A DNA stretch of 64,000 nt, from NCBI RefSeq assembly GCF_022662495.1, contig NZ_JAKPBU010000012.1:1-64000 (forward strand), written 5' to 3'. Source of the DNA: Lysobacter sp. M2-1. GTDB taxonomy: Bacteria > Pseudomonadota > Gammaproteobacteria > Xanthomonadales > Xanthomonadaceae. The position numbers were made by a program, and so were the translations under genes. Numbering within the stretch: the first letter of the stretch is position 1; the number at the start of each line of letters is the position of its first letter. The notes below the pieces were generated by a model. It had not been told where the DNA came from, made no database searches, and saw only the letters and a list, made by a program, of their open reading frames with translations. Of this stretch, positions 36,825 through 47,717 are shown piece after piece.

Positions 36825-37499
36825 CTACTCCGCAACGATGCGGCAGGCGTAGATCAGTTCGCACGCGCCCGCGCCCATGTCGTCGCGGGTCAGCGAGCTG
36901 CGCCATTTCCAGCCGTCGTCCGCGATCACTTCGACCAGCCAGCCGTCGATGCGTACCCGCTGCCCGTTGCGTACCCGGCGCAACGCACCGGCTGCGGCCG
37001 GATCGGCCGGGATGATGTGCATGTTGGCGCTCGACTTCGCGATCTCGCGCGACGGGATCGGCGGGCTGTCGCGCCAGCGGTAGTGGTACCAGCGCCCGCG
37101 CTGCTCGATGTCGAGCCTGGCCAGGACCTCCTCGTCGCGCATCCGGCCCCAGCCCAGGGCCAGGTCGGTCGGCGAGAAATCGGCTTCGCGTCCATAGGCA
37201 TAGTCGCGACGCGACAGCACCCGCGCGTCGATGCTGAAACCGGCTAGCGGATTGAGCCTGGCCGATTCGATGGTCACCGCTGGAAACGCGGCGGGCAGCG
37301 GCGACTGCAGTGGCTCGCCGCCATCGCCTGCGCGCGGTGGCGGCGGACATAGCGGGTTCGCACCCGGGGCACCGACACCCACCGCCGCGGAAACGGCGCG
37401 CACCTCCGGCGCGGGCGGGACGCGGGGGGACAGCGGCGAATACCACCATCCGGCTGCTCCGGCCAGCACGCCAAGGATCACCCAGCCGCGCAGGCCCAT
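36825..37499 (-). CDS. Membrane-anchored protein of unknown function
   Basis: This 224-residue protein has one N-terminal helix (about 4-20, LRGWVILGVLAGAAGWWY), a Pro/Ala-rich linker (about 22-65), then a conserved-looking globular part with FSIDARVLSRRDYAYGREADFSPTDLALGWGRM and a WYHYRWRDSPPIPSREIAKSSANMHIIPA segment. I do not recognise a named family; the GWGRM and ANMHIIPA blocks look like conserved positions. The start MGLRGWV at 37499 opens the anchor. It is convergent with msrA. Confidence 0.72.
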   Translation of the reverse strand: MGLRGWVILGVLAGAAGWWYSPLSPRVPPAPEVRAVSAAVGVGAPGANPLCPPPPRAGDGGEPLQSPLPAAFPAVTIESARLNPLAGFSIDARVLSRRDYAYGREADFSPTDLALGWGRMRDEEVLARLDIEQRGRWYHYRWRDSPPIPSREIAKSSANMHIIPADPAAAGALRRVRNGQRVRIDGWLVEVIADDGWKWRSSLTRDDMGAGACELIYACRIVAE

Positions 37500-37852
37500 G
37501 CTCAGGCCGCGTCGTCGAAGTCGGCGGGCGGCGCACCGTCGCACGCGCGATCGTGCGTCGCTTCGGTGCGTGTGCGATCGGCTTCGATGTCCACGCGCTC
37601 CGCCCCGTGGCGTGGCCCGCTGGTCAGTGCCACGGATGCAGCCGCAGCGCGACAGGGGGGCAACACAATTTATGGCCGGAAGTCTGCATTTATCTTGCCT
37701 GGTTGTCCTCGCGGTCCGGACTGTTCCGGGGTCGCGACGCCAGCGACTGTGCCAGCGAATCGCAGAACCGGCAAAGCCGGGGCGATTGGTCTTTGCTGCG
37801 CCGGGTCCACGCCTGGGCTATGGTCGTCCGGCCATAGACGGAAACCAAACGC
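37500..37852. other. 353-bp intergenic region with one weak small ORF
   Basis: This region lies between divergent genes. On the minus strand a 43-codon frame (37502-37633) ends 2 bp before the membrane-anchored gene. A TATGGT element near 37818 could serve the downstream NTF2-like gene. No RNA gene, terminator or repeat family was recognised. Confidence 0.5.
37502..37633 (-). CDS. Possible 43-residue small ORF
   Basis: A GTG-started frame encodes an acidic/basic peptide rich in Asp, Arg and Thr. Its TGA is 2 bp before the ATG of the next gene, a spacing typical of coupled genes. There is no clear Shine-Dalgarno and no family match, and a further in-frame GTG lies upstream. It could be a leader ORF or chance. 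Confidence 0.25.
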   Translation of the reverse strand: MALTSGPRHGAERVDIEADRTRTEATHDRACDGAPPADFDDAA

Positions 37853-38374
37853 ATGAACTCCCGCTGCCTGCTGCTGTTCCTGCTGTGCGCCACCGCGCCC
37901 GCGCTCTCGGCGCAGCCCCCGAGAGCCGGCAAATGGGCCGAAGAATCCGCGGCAATCGAACGCGTGATCCGCGAGATGCAGGGCGCCTGGAACCGCGGCG
38001 ATTTCCGCGGCTACATGCAGGGATTCCAGAATCCCGGCGTGGTGTTCGTGTCGAAGGGGCGCTTTCAGCGCGACTGGCAGGGCACGCTCGACCACTACAT
38101 ATCGGACTACGGCGCATCCGCCGACACTCGTGGCACGCTGTGCTTCTATGACATCCGCATCCAGCCGCTGGCGGCCGATGCCGCGCAGCTGATCAGCCGC
38201 TACCGCCTGCTGCGCCCTGAACAGCCGCAGTACGGCATCAACACCCGGCTGATGCGCAAGATCGACGGGCGCTGGGTGATCGCGCTCAATCACGTCTCGG
38301 CAGTGGACACCCCCGACCCAACCGATACTGCGCTGCATGCGGCTTGCGACGGCAAGGCGGCAAAGCACGAGTGA
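37853..38374 (+). CDS. Secreted SnoaL/DUF4440-type (NTF2-like) protein
   Basis: This 173-residue protein has a signal peptide (cleavage near ALSAQP), then an NTF2-like fold: IERVIREMQGAWNRGDFRGYMQGFQNPGVVFVSKG, DYGASADTRGTLCFYDIRI, and the C-terminal RLMRKIDGRWVIALNHVSA. Such domains are small binding or isomerase-like scaffolds; no catalytic set can be claimed. It converges on the MetX-like hydrolase gene with 8 bp between stops. Confidence 0.82.
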   Translation: MNSRCLLLFLLCATAPALSAQPPRAGKWAEESAAIERVIREMQGAWNRGDFRGYMQGFQNPGVVFVSKGRFQRDWQGTLDHYISDYGASADTRGTLCFYDIRIQPLAADAAQLISRYRLLRPEQPQYGINTRLMRKIDGRWVIALNHVSAVDTPDPTDTALHAACDGKAAKHE

Positions 38375-38382
38375 CGGGGCGC

Positions 38383-39459
38383 CTATTCGCTGCGCCTGAG
38401 CAGATCGACCAGTTCCTGCTTCCAGAACTTCGCCCAGGTGTGCGTGCCGTGGCCGCGTGTCTCCGGTGACTGCGGGATCAGGACATACCGGGTCGTGCGC
38501 AGCTGCGGCAGCGCGCGTTCGGCCAGCCCCAGTTCCGGCGGGTTGATGAAATCGTCGGCGGAATTGATCCAGGTCATCGGTGCAACGATCTTCGCCAGCC
38601 CGGAGGAGGGATCGTAGTTGCGCGAGGCGTCGAGCTGGTAGAGGAAGTCGTTGGCGTCGCGGCGCGCGAGATCCTGAGCAATGCGCTCTTCGAAGTAGCG
38701 ATCGACCGAGTCCCGATCGGGATACTGCGCCTGCATGTACCAGGGCGCCGCGCCCGCCAGCAGGGTGAGGCTCGACGCGGTGCGCATGCCCTGTAGCGGG
38801 GGCTGGGCGTAGTCGCCCTGCTGCCACGCCGGATCGGCCCGGAGCGCATCCATCGCCGCCTTGCGCCACAGCCGGTTGCGACCGGCGATCTGCGCCGGCT
38901 GGCATGCCATCGGCATGAACGCGCGCGCGGCCTGCGGATGCTTCTGCGCCCACACGAAGATGTGCATGCAGCCCATCGAGGTGCCGAACATCAGCCGCAA
39001 TCGCTCCACACCGAGGCCATCGGCCAGCAACCGGCGCTGCGCCTCGACCATGTCGTCGTAGTCGTACTTCGGAAAGCGCATGCGCAGGCCGTCGCTCGGC
39101 TTCGACGAGCCGCCGTGGCCGATGTTGTCGGGCAGGATGATGTAGTAGCGCGATGTATCCAGCGGTTGGCCGGGGCCGAACAGCTCGTCGGCGAACTGCG
39201 GCTGCAGGAACTGCGCACCGGAGCCTCCGGTGCCGTGCAGGATCATCACCGCGTTGTCGACCCGCCCCCGGGCGTCCTTGCGCGGCACGCCCAGCGTGCG
39301 GTAGTGCATCCGTAGCTCGGGAAGTCTTTCGCCGGAGCCAAAGCGGAAGTCGCGCACGATGAAGTCGCCTTCCTTGACCTCGGAGGCCTGGGTGACTGCG
39401 TGCGCGGCGGGCGCGACGAGCAGGGCGCAACCCAGCAGCAGATGGATCAGAGGACGCAA
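38383..39459 (-). CDS. Exported alpha/beta hydrolase, homoserine-acetyltransferase (MetX)-like
   Basis: This 358-residue protein has a signal peptide (cleavage near AAHAVT). The hydrolase fold has the oxyanion region HGTGGSGAQF, nucleophile elbow FGTSMGCM, acid in INSADDFINP, and histidine in GHGTHTW. MetX enzymes are cytosolic with GGSMGG; the altered elbow and the signal peptide point to a periplasmic hydrolase or acyltransferase instead. There is no ATG at the expected place: the start is TTG at 39459, with GAGGGAG about 8 bases before it. Confidence 0.85.
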   Translation of the reverse strand: MRPLIHLLLGCALLVAPAAHAVTQASEVKEGDFIVRDFRFGSGERLPELRMHYRTLGVPRKDARGRVDNAVMILHGTGGSGAQFLQPQFADELFGPGQPLDTSRYYIILPDNIGHGGSSKPSDGLRMRFPKYDYDDMVEAQRRLLADGLGVERLRLMFGTSMGCMHIFVWAQKHPQAARAFMPMACQPAQIAGRNRLWRKAAMDALRADPAWQQGDYAQPPLQGMRTASSLTLLAGAAPWYMQAQYPDRDSVDRYFEERIAQDLARRDANDFLYQLDASRNYDPSSGLAKIVAPMTWINSADDFINPPELGLAERALPQLRTTRYVLIPQSPETRGHGTHTWAKFWKQELVDLLRRSE

Positions 39460-39538
39460 GGCAGTTCTCCCTCGATGGCGTAGTGGGACGATTCCGGGCG
39501 AGCGCCCGTGGGCGAAGTCAGGCGGCGGCGCGAACCCC

Positions 39539-41230
39539 TCAACGTGTTGCTTTCCAGCCCGGTCCCCGCACCACCCGCCCGGGCGTCGCGCCGGTGTGTG
39601 CGCCATCGCGTACCACGCGCACACCGTTGATCCAGACCTGGCGTACCCCCGTCGCGTACTGCATGGGCTTGGCGAAGCTGGCATGGTCCTGGATGGTGGC
39701 CGGATCGAATACGACGATGTCCGCATGGCAGCCCGGATCCAGGCAGCCGCGGCTGGCGAGTTTCCAGTTGCGCGCGGGCAGCGCGGTGACGCGGCGTACC
39801 GCTTCCTGCACGCTCAACAACTGTTCCTCGCGCACGTATCGAGCGAACAGGCGGGCGAAATTGCCGTAGGCACGTGGGTGGGTGCTGCCTTTCAGGAACA
39901 CGCCTTCCGGGGCTTCCGATGCGCCATCCGAGCCCAGGCTGACCCAGGGCTGGCGCAGGCCCAGGCGCACGTTGTCCTCGCTCATCGAGAAGAACACCAC
40001 GCCAACACGCGATTCGTCCCCGGCGATGAGATCGACGATGGTCGTGGCCAGATCGGTGCCGCGCTGCTCGGCCACCTCGGCCAGCGTGCGGCCGGTCAGC
40101 GGCTTGAGCGATTCGGAGCGGAACTGCACCAGCAGCGTGCGCCGCAGCGCATCGAGTTCGGCAGGGTTGCGCCTGGCGATTTCGGCCTTGACGTCCGTGA
40201 TCGCCCTGCCGCGCTGCACCGGGTCCTTCAGCCGCGCGATACGCTCACCCGCGCCGCCCTCGCGGACCCATTTGGGCAGCTGCGTATCCAGGCCGGTGGA
40301 ACTGGCGGGGTACAGGTACATGTCCGCGGTCACCGGTTGCCCGGCTTCGCGCGCGGCTTCGATGCGGGCGATCGCCTGCGCCATCTTCGGCCAGTTGCGC
40401 ACGCCGCTGGCCTTGAGGTGGTAGGCCTCGGCGTGCACGCCGGCGGCGCGGCCGATGGCGATCAGCTCATCGATCGATTCGAGTAGCTTCTCGCCTTCGT
40501 CGCGGATGTGGGAGATGTAGCCGCCGCCGGATTCGCCGGCTGCCTTCGCAAGCGCGACGAGTTCCGAGGTCTCGGCGTTGGTCGCCGGTTCGTAGATCAA
40601 CGACGAGCCCACGCCCAGCGCGCCTTCGCGCATCGCCTGCCGCACCAGCGCCTGCATGCGCGCCACCTCTTCCGCCGTGGCCGCACGCGGCGCGTTGCCG
40701 ATCACGTTCTGGCGCACAGTGGTGGCACCCACGAACGAGGCAACGTTGGGCGTCACCCCCTTGCGTTCCAGGTGCTCGAGATAGCCCCCGAACGAGTCCC
40801 AGGTGATGTCGTAACGGATGTCATCCTGCAGCTGAAGCATCTCGGTCTTCATCGCCGGGGTCAGCGGTCCGCCCGAAGTGCCTTCGCCGAAGATTTCCAG
40901 GGTGACCCCTTGCAGCGTGTCGCTCATGCCGCGGCCGTCCTCGATCAGCGCGTCGCCGGCCCACGACAGGACGTTGATGAAGCCCGGTGCGACGGCGAGG
41001 CCGTGTGCGTCGACGATCTCATTCGCGTCCGCGGGCGCGCCGGGTGCCAACAGTTCGACGACGCGGTCGCCGCGTATCGCCACGTCGACCCGCTTCGGCG
41101 CCTCGCCGCTGCCGTCGTAAACCACGCCGTTGCGGATCAGCAGGTCGTAGGGCTTTGCGGTGGGGGCCGGAGATGGCGCCGAAGCGCAGGCGGCCAGCAG
41201 AACGCTGGCGAGCAGGATAGGAGTGCGCAT
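39539..41230 (-). CDS. N-acyl-D-amino-acid deacylase-family amidohydrolase, lipoprotein
   Basis: This 563-residue protein has a lipobox (VLLAAC-A), then an amidohydrolase fold: DLLIRNGVVYDGSGEAPKRVDVAIRGDRV, GLAVAPGFINVLSW, the metal-site histidines in GYISHIRDEG and AEAYHLKASG, and the catalytic Asp region LGSDGAS. The usual HxH after GFID is replaced by NVLSW, so only the single-metal arrangement known for D-aminoacylases could operate. Likely substrates are N-acyl-D-amino acids or cell-wall-derived peptides. A TAGCAT -10-like element lies about 27 nt upstream. Confidence 0.87.
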   Translation of the reverse strand: MRTPILLASVLLAACASAPSPAPTAKPYDLLIRNGVVYDGSGEAPKRVDVAIRGDRVVELLAPGAPADANEIVDAHGLAVAPGFINVLSWAGDALIEDGRGMSDTLQGVTLEIFGEGTSGGPLTPAMKTEMLQLQDDIRYDITWDSFGGYLEHLERKGVTPNVASFVGATTVRQNVIGNAPRAATAEEVARMQALVRQAMREGALGVGSSLIYEPATNAETSELVALAKAAGESGGGYISHIRDEGEKLLESIDELIAIGRAAGVHAEAYHLKASGVRNWPKMAQAIARIEAAREAGQPVTADMYLYPASSTGLDTQLPKWVREGGAGERIARLKDPVQRGRAITDVKAEIARRNPAELDALRRTLLVQFRSESLKPLTGRTLAEVAEQRGTDLATTIVDLIAGDESRVGVVFFSMSEDNVRLGLRQPWVSLGSDGASEAPEGVFLKGSTHPRAYGNFARLFARYVREEQLLSVQEAVRRVTALPARNWKLASRGCLDPGCHADIVVFDPATIQDHASFAKPMQYATGVRQVWINGVRVVRDGAHTGATPGRVVRGPGWKATR

Positions 41231-41328
41231 CGCGTGCCCCGTTGAAGCCAGGGGCTGATGCTAGCGCCAAGCGGCGAACCGGGGCTGGGGCGCGCTGGGC
41301 GGGTTTGCCGGTACGGTCGCGCCCGGCG

Positions 41329-42297
41329 TCAAGCGCGCCGTGCGGGTGCCGGCGTTTTCCGGGTGCGGCCCGGCCCGGCGGGATGCTGTTCCCGACTGGG
41401 TAGGAACAAATCTGCCGGCAGCTCCTGGAACACCTGTGCCAGCTTCAGCAGGAAGTCGCCCATCGCCGAACTGCGACGCCAGACCATCGCGATCCTGCGG
41501 CTGGGGCGCGAATCGCTGAAGCGCAGAAGGTGGATATTGTCCGAGCGTGCAACCGGAGGCTTGATCGCGAGCGTCGGCAGCAGGGTGACGCCGACGTTGG
41601 CGGCCACCATCTGGCGCAGGGTTTCCAGGCTGGTGGCCTGGAACCCGCTCTTCTCGCCGGCTCCGGCCAACTGGCACACGTCCAGCGCCTGGTCGCGCAG
41701 ACAGTGGCCGTCTTCGAGCAGCAGCAGCTTCTGCTGCGAGAGGTCCTTCAGCGCAAGCGAAGACGCTTTCGCCAGCGGATGGCCCTCCGGCACGGCCAGC
41801 AGGAACGGTTCCTCGAACAGGAATTCGGCGTGCAGCTGGTCGTCGTGCAGAGGCAGCGCCAGCAGTGCCGCATCGAGCCGGCCCTCGCGCAGGCGGGATA
41901 GCAGCACATCGCTTTTTTCCTCGACCAGCAACAGCTCCAGCTGGGGGAACCGCGCGCGGATGCCGGGCACGACATGCGGCAGCAGGTACGGGCCGAGGGT
42001 GGGGAACATGCCGAGCCTTACGGTGCCGGCTTCCGGATCCTGGCTGCGGCGCGCGGCCTCCTTCATCTGCTCCACGTCGGCCACGATCTTGCGTGCGCGA
42101 TCGGCGATGTCGCGGCCGGCGGGCGTGAGCATGACCTTGCGCGGCGCGCGTTCGACCACGGCCACGCCCAGTTCCTCTTCCAGTTTCCGGATCTGGGTCG
42201 AGAGCGTGGGCTGGCTGACGAAGCAGGCCGCAGCCGCCTTGCCGAAATGCCTGTGGTCGGCCAGGGCCACCAGGTAACGCAGGTCGCGCAGGTTCAT
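41329..42297 (-). CDS. oxyR: Hydrogen peroxide-sensing LysR regulator OxyR
   Basis: This 322-residue LysR protein has a helix-turn-helix at about 15-60 (KAAAACFVSQPTLSTQIRKLEEELG) and a regulatory domain with the redox pair C199 and C208 in DGHCLRDQALDVCQL, matching E. coli OxyR spacing and numbering. Peroxide forms the disulfide and activates target genes. The C-terminal tail is about 15 residues longer and Pro/Arg-rich. It is divergent from ahpC; an OxyR-type box lies between the two start codons, close to its own ATG. Confidence 0.95.
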   Translation of the reverse strand: MNLRDLRYLVALADHRHFGKAAAACFVSQPTLSTQIRKLEEELGVAVVERAPRKVMLTPAGRDIADRARKIVADVEQMKEAARRSQDPEAGTVRLGMFPTLGPYLLPHVVPGIRARFPQLELLLVEEKSDVLLSRLREGRLDAALLALPLHDDQLHAEFLFEEPFLLAVPEGHPLAKASSLALKDLSQQKLLLLEDGHCLRDQALDVCQLAGAGEKSGFQATSLETLRQMVAANVGVTLLPTLAIKPPVARSDNIHLLRFSDSRPSRRIAMVWRRSSAMGDFLLKLAQVFQELPADLFLPSREQHPAGPGRTRKTPAPARRA

Positions 42298-42301
42298 TTC
42301 A

Positions 42302-42338
42302 ATAGTTTATTCCTATCGGGCACATAAGAACAATTGAA
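42302..42338. promoter_or_regulatory. OxyR-type binding box
   Basis: ATAG-N7-CTAT-N7-ATAA-N7-TGAA fits the OxyR consensus ATAG-N7-CTAT-N7-ATAG-N7-CTAT. The first two half-elements match perfectly, the third at three of four bases, and the fourth poorly. The box ends directly next to the -35 of the ahpC promoter and covers the proposed oxyR promoter, so activation of ahpC and autorepression of oxyR are both plausible. Confidence 0.72.
42304..42333 (-). promoter_or_regulatory. Candidate leaderless oxyR promoter
   Basis: On the minus strand TTGTTC (-35, 42333-42328) is followed after 18 nt by TAAACT (-10, 42309-42304), then 6 nt (ATTGAA), then the oxyR ATG. The OxyR box lies between and over these elements. 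Confidence 0.5.
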
Positions 42339-42367
42339 TTGTCATATTTATGTTGCGCTGCAATAAT
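42339..42367 (+). promoter_or_regulatory. ahpC promoter
   Basis: TTGTCA (42339-42344), a 17-nt spacer and AATAAT (42362-42367) form a strong sigma-70-type promoter. The predicted start near 42374 leaves a leader of about 50 nt with CAAGGAG before the ahpC ATG. The -35 directly abuts the OxyR box. Confidence 0.68.
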
Positions 42368-42426
42368 CGCAGTGTGGGCGGTGACCGCGCCCAGAACCTT
42401 TCCCCCATCCACCTCAAGGAGCTGCA

Positions 42427-42966
42427 ATGCTGACCGTCGGCGACAAGCTGCCGGCCTTCAAGTTGAAGGCCACCGTCTCGAACGACCTGAACAACGCGTT
42501 CGTGGACATCGACAACGACACCTACAAGGGCAAGTGGCTGGTGCTGTTCTTCTACCCGAAGGACTTCACCTTCGTCTGCCCGACCGAGCTGACCGGGTTC
42601 GCCCGACTCGACCAGGCGTTCAAGGACCGCGACGCCCAGCTGCTGACCGGCTCCACCGACAGCGAGTTCGTGCACCACGCCTGGCGCACCCACCACAAGG
42701 ACCTGAGCACCCTGCCGTTCCCGATGCTGGCCGACATCAAGCGCGAACTGGTGACCGCGCTGGGCGTGCTGGACAAGGAAGAGGGCGTGGCCCAGCGCGC
42801 GACCTTCATCGTCGATCCGCACGGCGTGATCCAGTTCGTGTACGTGACCTCCGGCTCGGTTGGTCGCAACCCGGACGAAGTGCTCCGGGTGCTCGACGCG
42901 CTGCAGACCGACGAACTGTGCCCCTGCAACTGGAAGGCCGGCGAGGAAGTGCTCAAGGCCGCCTGA
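42427..42966 (+). CDS. ahpC: Alkyl hydroperoxide reductase AhpC, AhpD-linked type
   Basis: This 179-residue peroxiredoxin has peroxidatic C51 in FTFVCPTE and a C-terminal CPCNW motif (C165, C167). The CPCNW tail is characteristic of AhpC enzymes reduced by AhpD, as in mycobacteria, instead of the AhpF-reduced type with a single VCP cysteine. It detoxifies peroxides in the cytosol. ahpD follows about 300 bp downstream. A Shine-Dalgarno AAGGAG is well placed. Confidence 0.95.
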   Translation: MLTVGDKLPAFKLKATVSNDLNNAFVDIDNDTYKGKWLVLFFYPKDFTFVCPTELTGFARLDQAFKDRDAQLLTGSTDSEFVHHAWRTHHKDLSTLPFPMLADIKRELVTALGVLDKEEGVAQRATFIVDPHGVIQFVYVTSGSVGRNPDEVLRVLDALQTDELCPCNWKAGEEVLKAA

Positions 42967-43080
42967 CGCCATCACCCCTTCCGCGCACGCGGAAAGGGCA
43001 GAGCTTGGGCAACCTGCGGACAGCAACACAGCGTCGCGACTCCCTCCCTCGCACGGCGCACGGTCCGCGGGTATCGCCCC

Positions 43081-43109
43081 GAAGGCGGCTTCGGCCGCCT
43101 TCGTTTTGT
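43081..43109 (+). terminator. Rho-independent terminator after ahpC
   Basis: The hairpin GAAGGCGGC TTCG GCCGCCTTC (43081-43102) with a stable tetraloop is followed by GTTTTGT. It would end the ahpC transcript about 115 bp after the stop and separate it partly or fully from ahpD, which begins at 43265. The remaining spacer shows no other clear element. Confidence 0.78.
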
Positions 43110-43264
43110 CCGCGACAGCGCGGCCCCCGATTCTGCCGCGCATAGCCTTCGAGCGTTGCGTTTCCGCGCGGGCCCAGCCATGGGCTCGTCCCTGGCGCCC
43201 AACGTTCCCGCCGTGGGCCAGCGGAATCGCTGGACGGCGCTTCGCCATCTCAACTGGAGACTCC

Positions 43265-43792
43265 ATGTCCCTCACCGAACTGCGCAACACCCTTCCCGAC
43301 TACGCCAAGGACCTCAGGCTCAACCTCGACTCGGTCCTGGGCGAAACCGGCTCGCCCGGCATCGATGGCAAGCAGATCCGCGTGATAGCGCTGGCCTCGG
43401 CGATCGCCTCGCGCCACGCCCCGCTGGTCGCCGCCATCGAGGCCTTCGCCACCGAGCAGCTATCGCCCGAGGAGATCAACGGGGCGAAGGCCGCCGCCGC
43501 GATCATGGCGATGAACAATGTCTATTACCGCGCCACGCACCTGATCGAAAACGACGAGTACGCGACGCTGCGCGCCGGCCTGCGCATGAACGTGATGGCC
43601 AGTCCGGGCATCGACAAGATCACCTTCGAGCTGGCTTCGCTGGCGGTCTCCGCGATCAACGGCTGCGGCATGTGCATGGCCTCGCACGAGAAGACCATCC
43701 GCAAGCACGAGGTGAGCGCGCAGGGTGTGCAGAGCGCCCTGAAGATCGCCGCGGTGATCCATGCGGTCGCGGTGACTGCAGAACTGGCGTAA
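43265..43792 (+). CDS. ahpD: Alkyl hydroperoxidase AhpD
   Basis: This 175-residue carboxymuconolactone-decarboxylase-fold protein has the CxxC of AhpD in NGCGMCMASH (C134, C137, H141). In M. tuberculosis these residues pass electrons from lipoamide to AhpC. The length and motif match AhpD. The start MSLTELRN has a good GGAGA spacing. It is close to ahpC but separated from it by a terminator hairpin. Confidence 0.94.
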   Translation: MSLTELRNTLPDYAKDLRLNLDSVLGETGSPGIDGKQIRVIALASAIASRHAPLVAAIEAFATEQLSPEEINGAKAAAAIMAMNNVYYRATHLIENDEYATLRAGLRMNVMASPGIDKITFELASLAVSAINGCGMCMASHEKTIRKHEVSAQGVQSALKIAAVIHAVAVTAELA

Positions 43793-43926
43793 GGCGGACC
43801 CGCGACCAGGCGGCAGAGTCCAGCCGGCATGGCCCCGGTGTGACACGACGGGCAGGACCTTCGGCCGATTCCGCGGGTCCGGGTGGATCGGTATGCTCCG
43901 GCGCTTTGCCCTGGAGTTCCGACGCG

Positions 43927-46632
<2,706 letters not shown>

Positions 46633-46641
46633 GCGTTCGAC

Positions 46642-46729
46642 CCCGTGGGAGGGGCTTCGGCCGCGAATGCCTTTGACCTTGCTCGTATCGGCTCCAAACG
46701 CATTCGCGAGCAAGCTCGTTCCCACGGGA
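46642..46729. repeat. REP-like inverted repeat (CCCGTGGGA...)
   Basis: The left half CCCGTGGGA...CGCGAATGC (46642-46670) pairs with the right half GCATTCGCGAGCAAGCTCGTTCCCACGGG (46700-46728) around a ~30-bp loop. It fills the gap between the aminopeptidase and prmC. The copy ends with GGGAGG, which fortuitously resembles a Shine-Dalgarno for an in-frame ATG at 46737. Confidence 0.7.
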
Positions 46730-46747
46730 GGGTTTCATGGCATCCGC

Positions 46748-46753
46748 TAGGAT
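46748..46753 (+). promoter_or_regulatory. Candidate leaderless -10 element of prmC
   Basis: CGCTAGGATGGC contains TAGGAT 7 nt before the ATG at 46761. The same CGCTAGGATGGC string occurs before pntAA (53514), where a normal leader and Shine-Dalgarno follow. Confidence 0.35.
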
Positions 46754-46760
46754 GGCCGCC

Positions 46761-47600
46761 ATGAAGCCTCCGACATCGGCGACGCCAGAATCGCTGCTCG
46801 CGTCCGCGTCGCTGCGGATCGATCGCGTCGACGCCGAATGGCTGTTGCTGCATGCCCTGCAGCAGCCGCACGGCTGGCTGTTCGCACATCGCAACGATCC
46901 GCTCGATCCAGTGGTGGCCAGCGCATTCGACACCCTGGTCCGGCGGCGCATGGTCGGTGAGCCAGTGGCCTATCTCACCGGAACGCGCGGGTTCTGGTCG
47001 CTGGCGCTGGAAGTCGATCCGGCGGTGCTGATCCCGCGTCCGGAAACCGAATTGCTGGTGGAACTGGCACTGGACCGCCTGTCGGCACGCGAGCCGCTCC
47101 GCGTCGCCGATCTGGGCACCGGAAGCGGCGCAATCGCGCTGGCCATCGCCCACGAACGACCGCTTGCACGGGTGGTTGGCGTGGACGCCAGCGTCGCCGC
47201 GCTGGAACTGGCCGGACGCAATGCCCGCCGCCTGGATCTGCCGAATGTCGCGTTCCGCGCCGGCGACTGGTGCGAGCCGCTGCACGGCGAGCATTACGAC
47301 CTGGTGGCGAGCAATCCGCCTTACATCGCTACCGGCGATCCGCACCTGTCGCGCGGCGACCTGCGTTTCGAGCCAGCCATGGCGCTGGCATCGGGCATCG
47401 ACGGCCTGGACGCGATCCGCCGCATCGTGCGCGATGCGCCCGCGCACCTGGCGCCGCACGGCTGGTTGCTGCTCGAACACGGCTGGGAGCAGGGCGCGGC
47501 AGTGCGCGCGCTGATGCAAGAAGCGGGATTATGCGACATCGCCACGCACCAGGATCTGGAGCACCGCGATCGCGTCACCCTGGGACGCAGTCGCAGCTAG
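46761..47600 (+). CDS. prmC: Peptide chain release factor N5-glutamine methyltransferase
   Basis: This 279-residue SAM-dependent methyltransferase has [16 protein letters not shown] (motif I), GVDAS (acidic loop) and the catalytic NPPY (VASNPPYIA). It methylates the GGQ glutamine of RF1 and RF2. Three starts are possible: 46737 (GGGAGG from the REP element), 46752 and 46761. I prefer 46761 because TAGGAT lies 7 nt before it and the family N-terminus starts near here. Confidence 0.93.
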   Translation: MKPPTSATPESLLASASLRIDRVDAEWLLLHALQQPHGWLFAHRNDPLDPVVASAFDTLVRRRMVGEPVAYLTGTRGFWSLALEVDPAVLIPRPETELLVELALDRLSAREPLRVADLGTGSGAIALAIAHERPLARVVGVDASVAALELAGRNARRLDLPNVAFRAGDWCEPLHGEHYDLVASNPPYIATGDPHLSRGDLRFEPAMALASGIDGLDAIRRIVRDAPAHLAPHGWLLLEHGWEQGAAVRALMQEAGLCDIATHQDLEHRDRVTLGRSRS

Positions 47601-47717
47601 GCGCGCCGCTTCGGCAGCTGGAACATTCAATGGGCAATGGGAGCGCCGATGCGGCGCTCCCCGCAAGGGCCTCGCACCCGAATCGCTAGACTGGGGCTTT
47701 CCGCACCGGACTGGACC

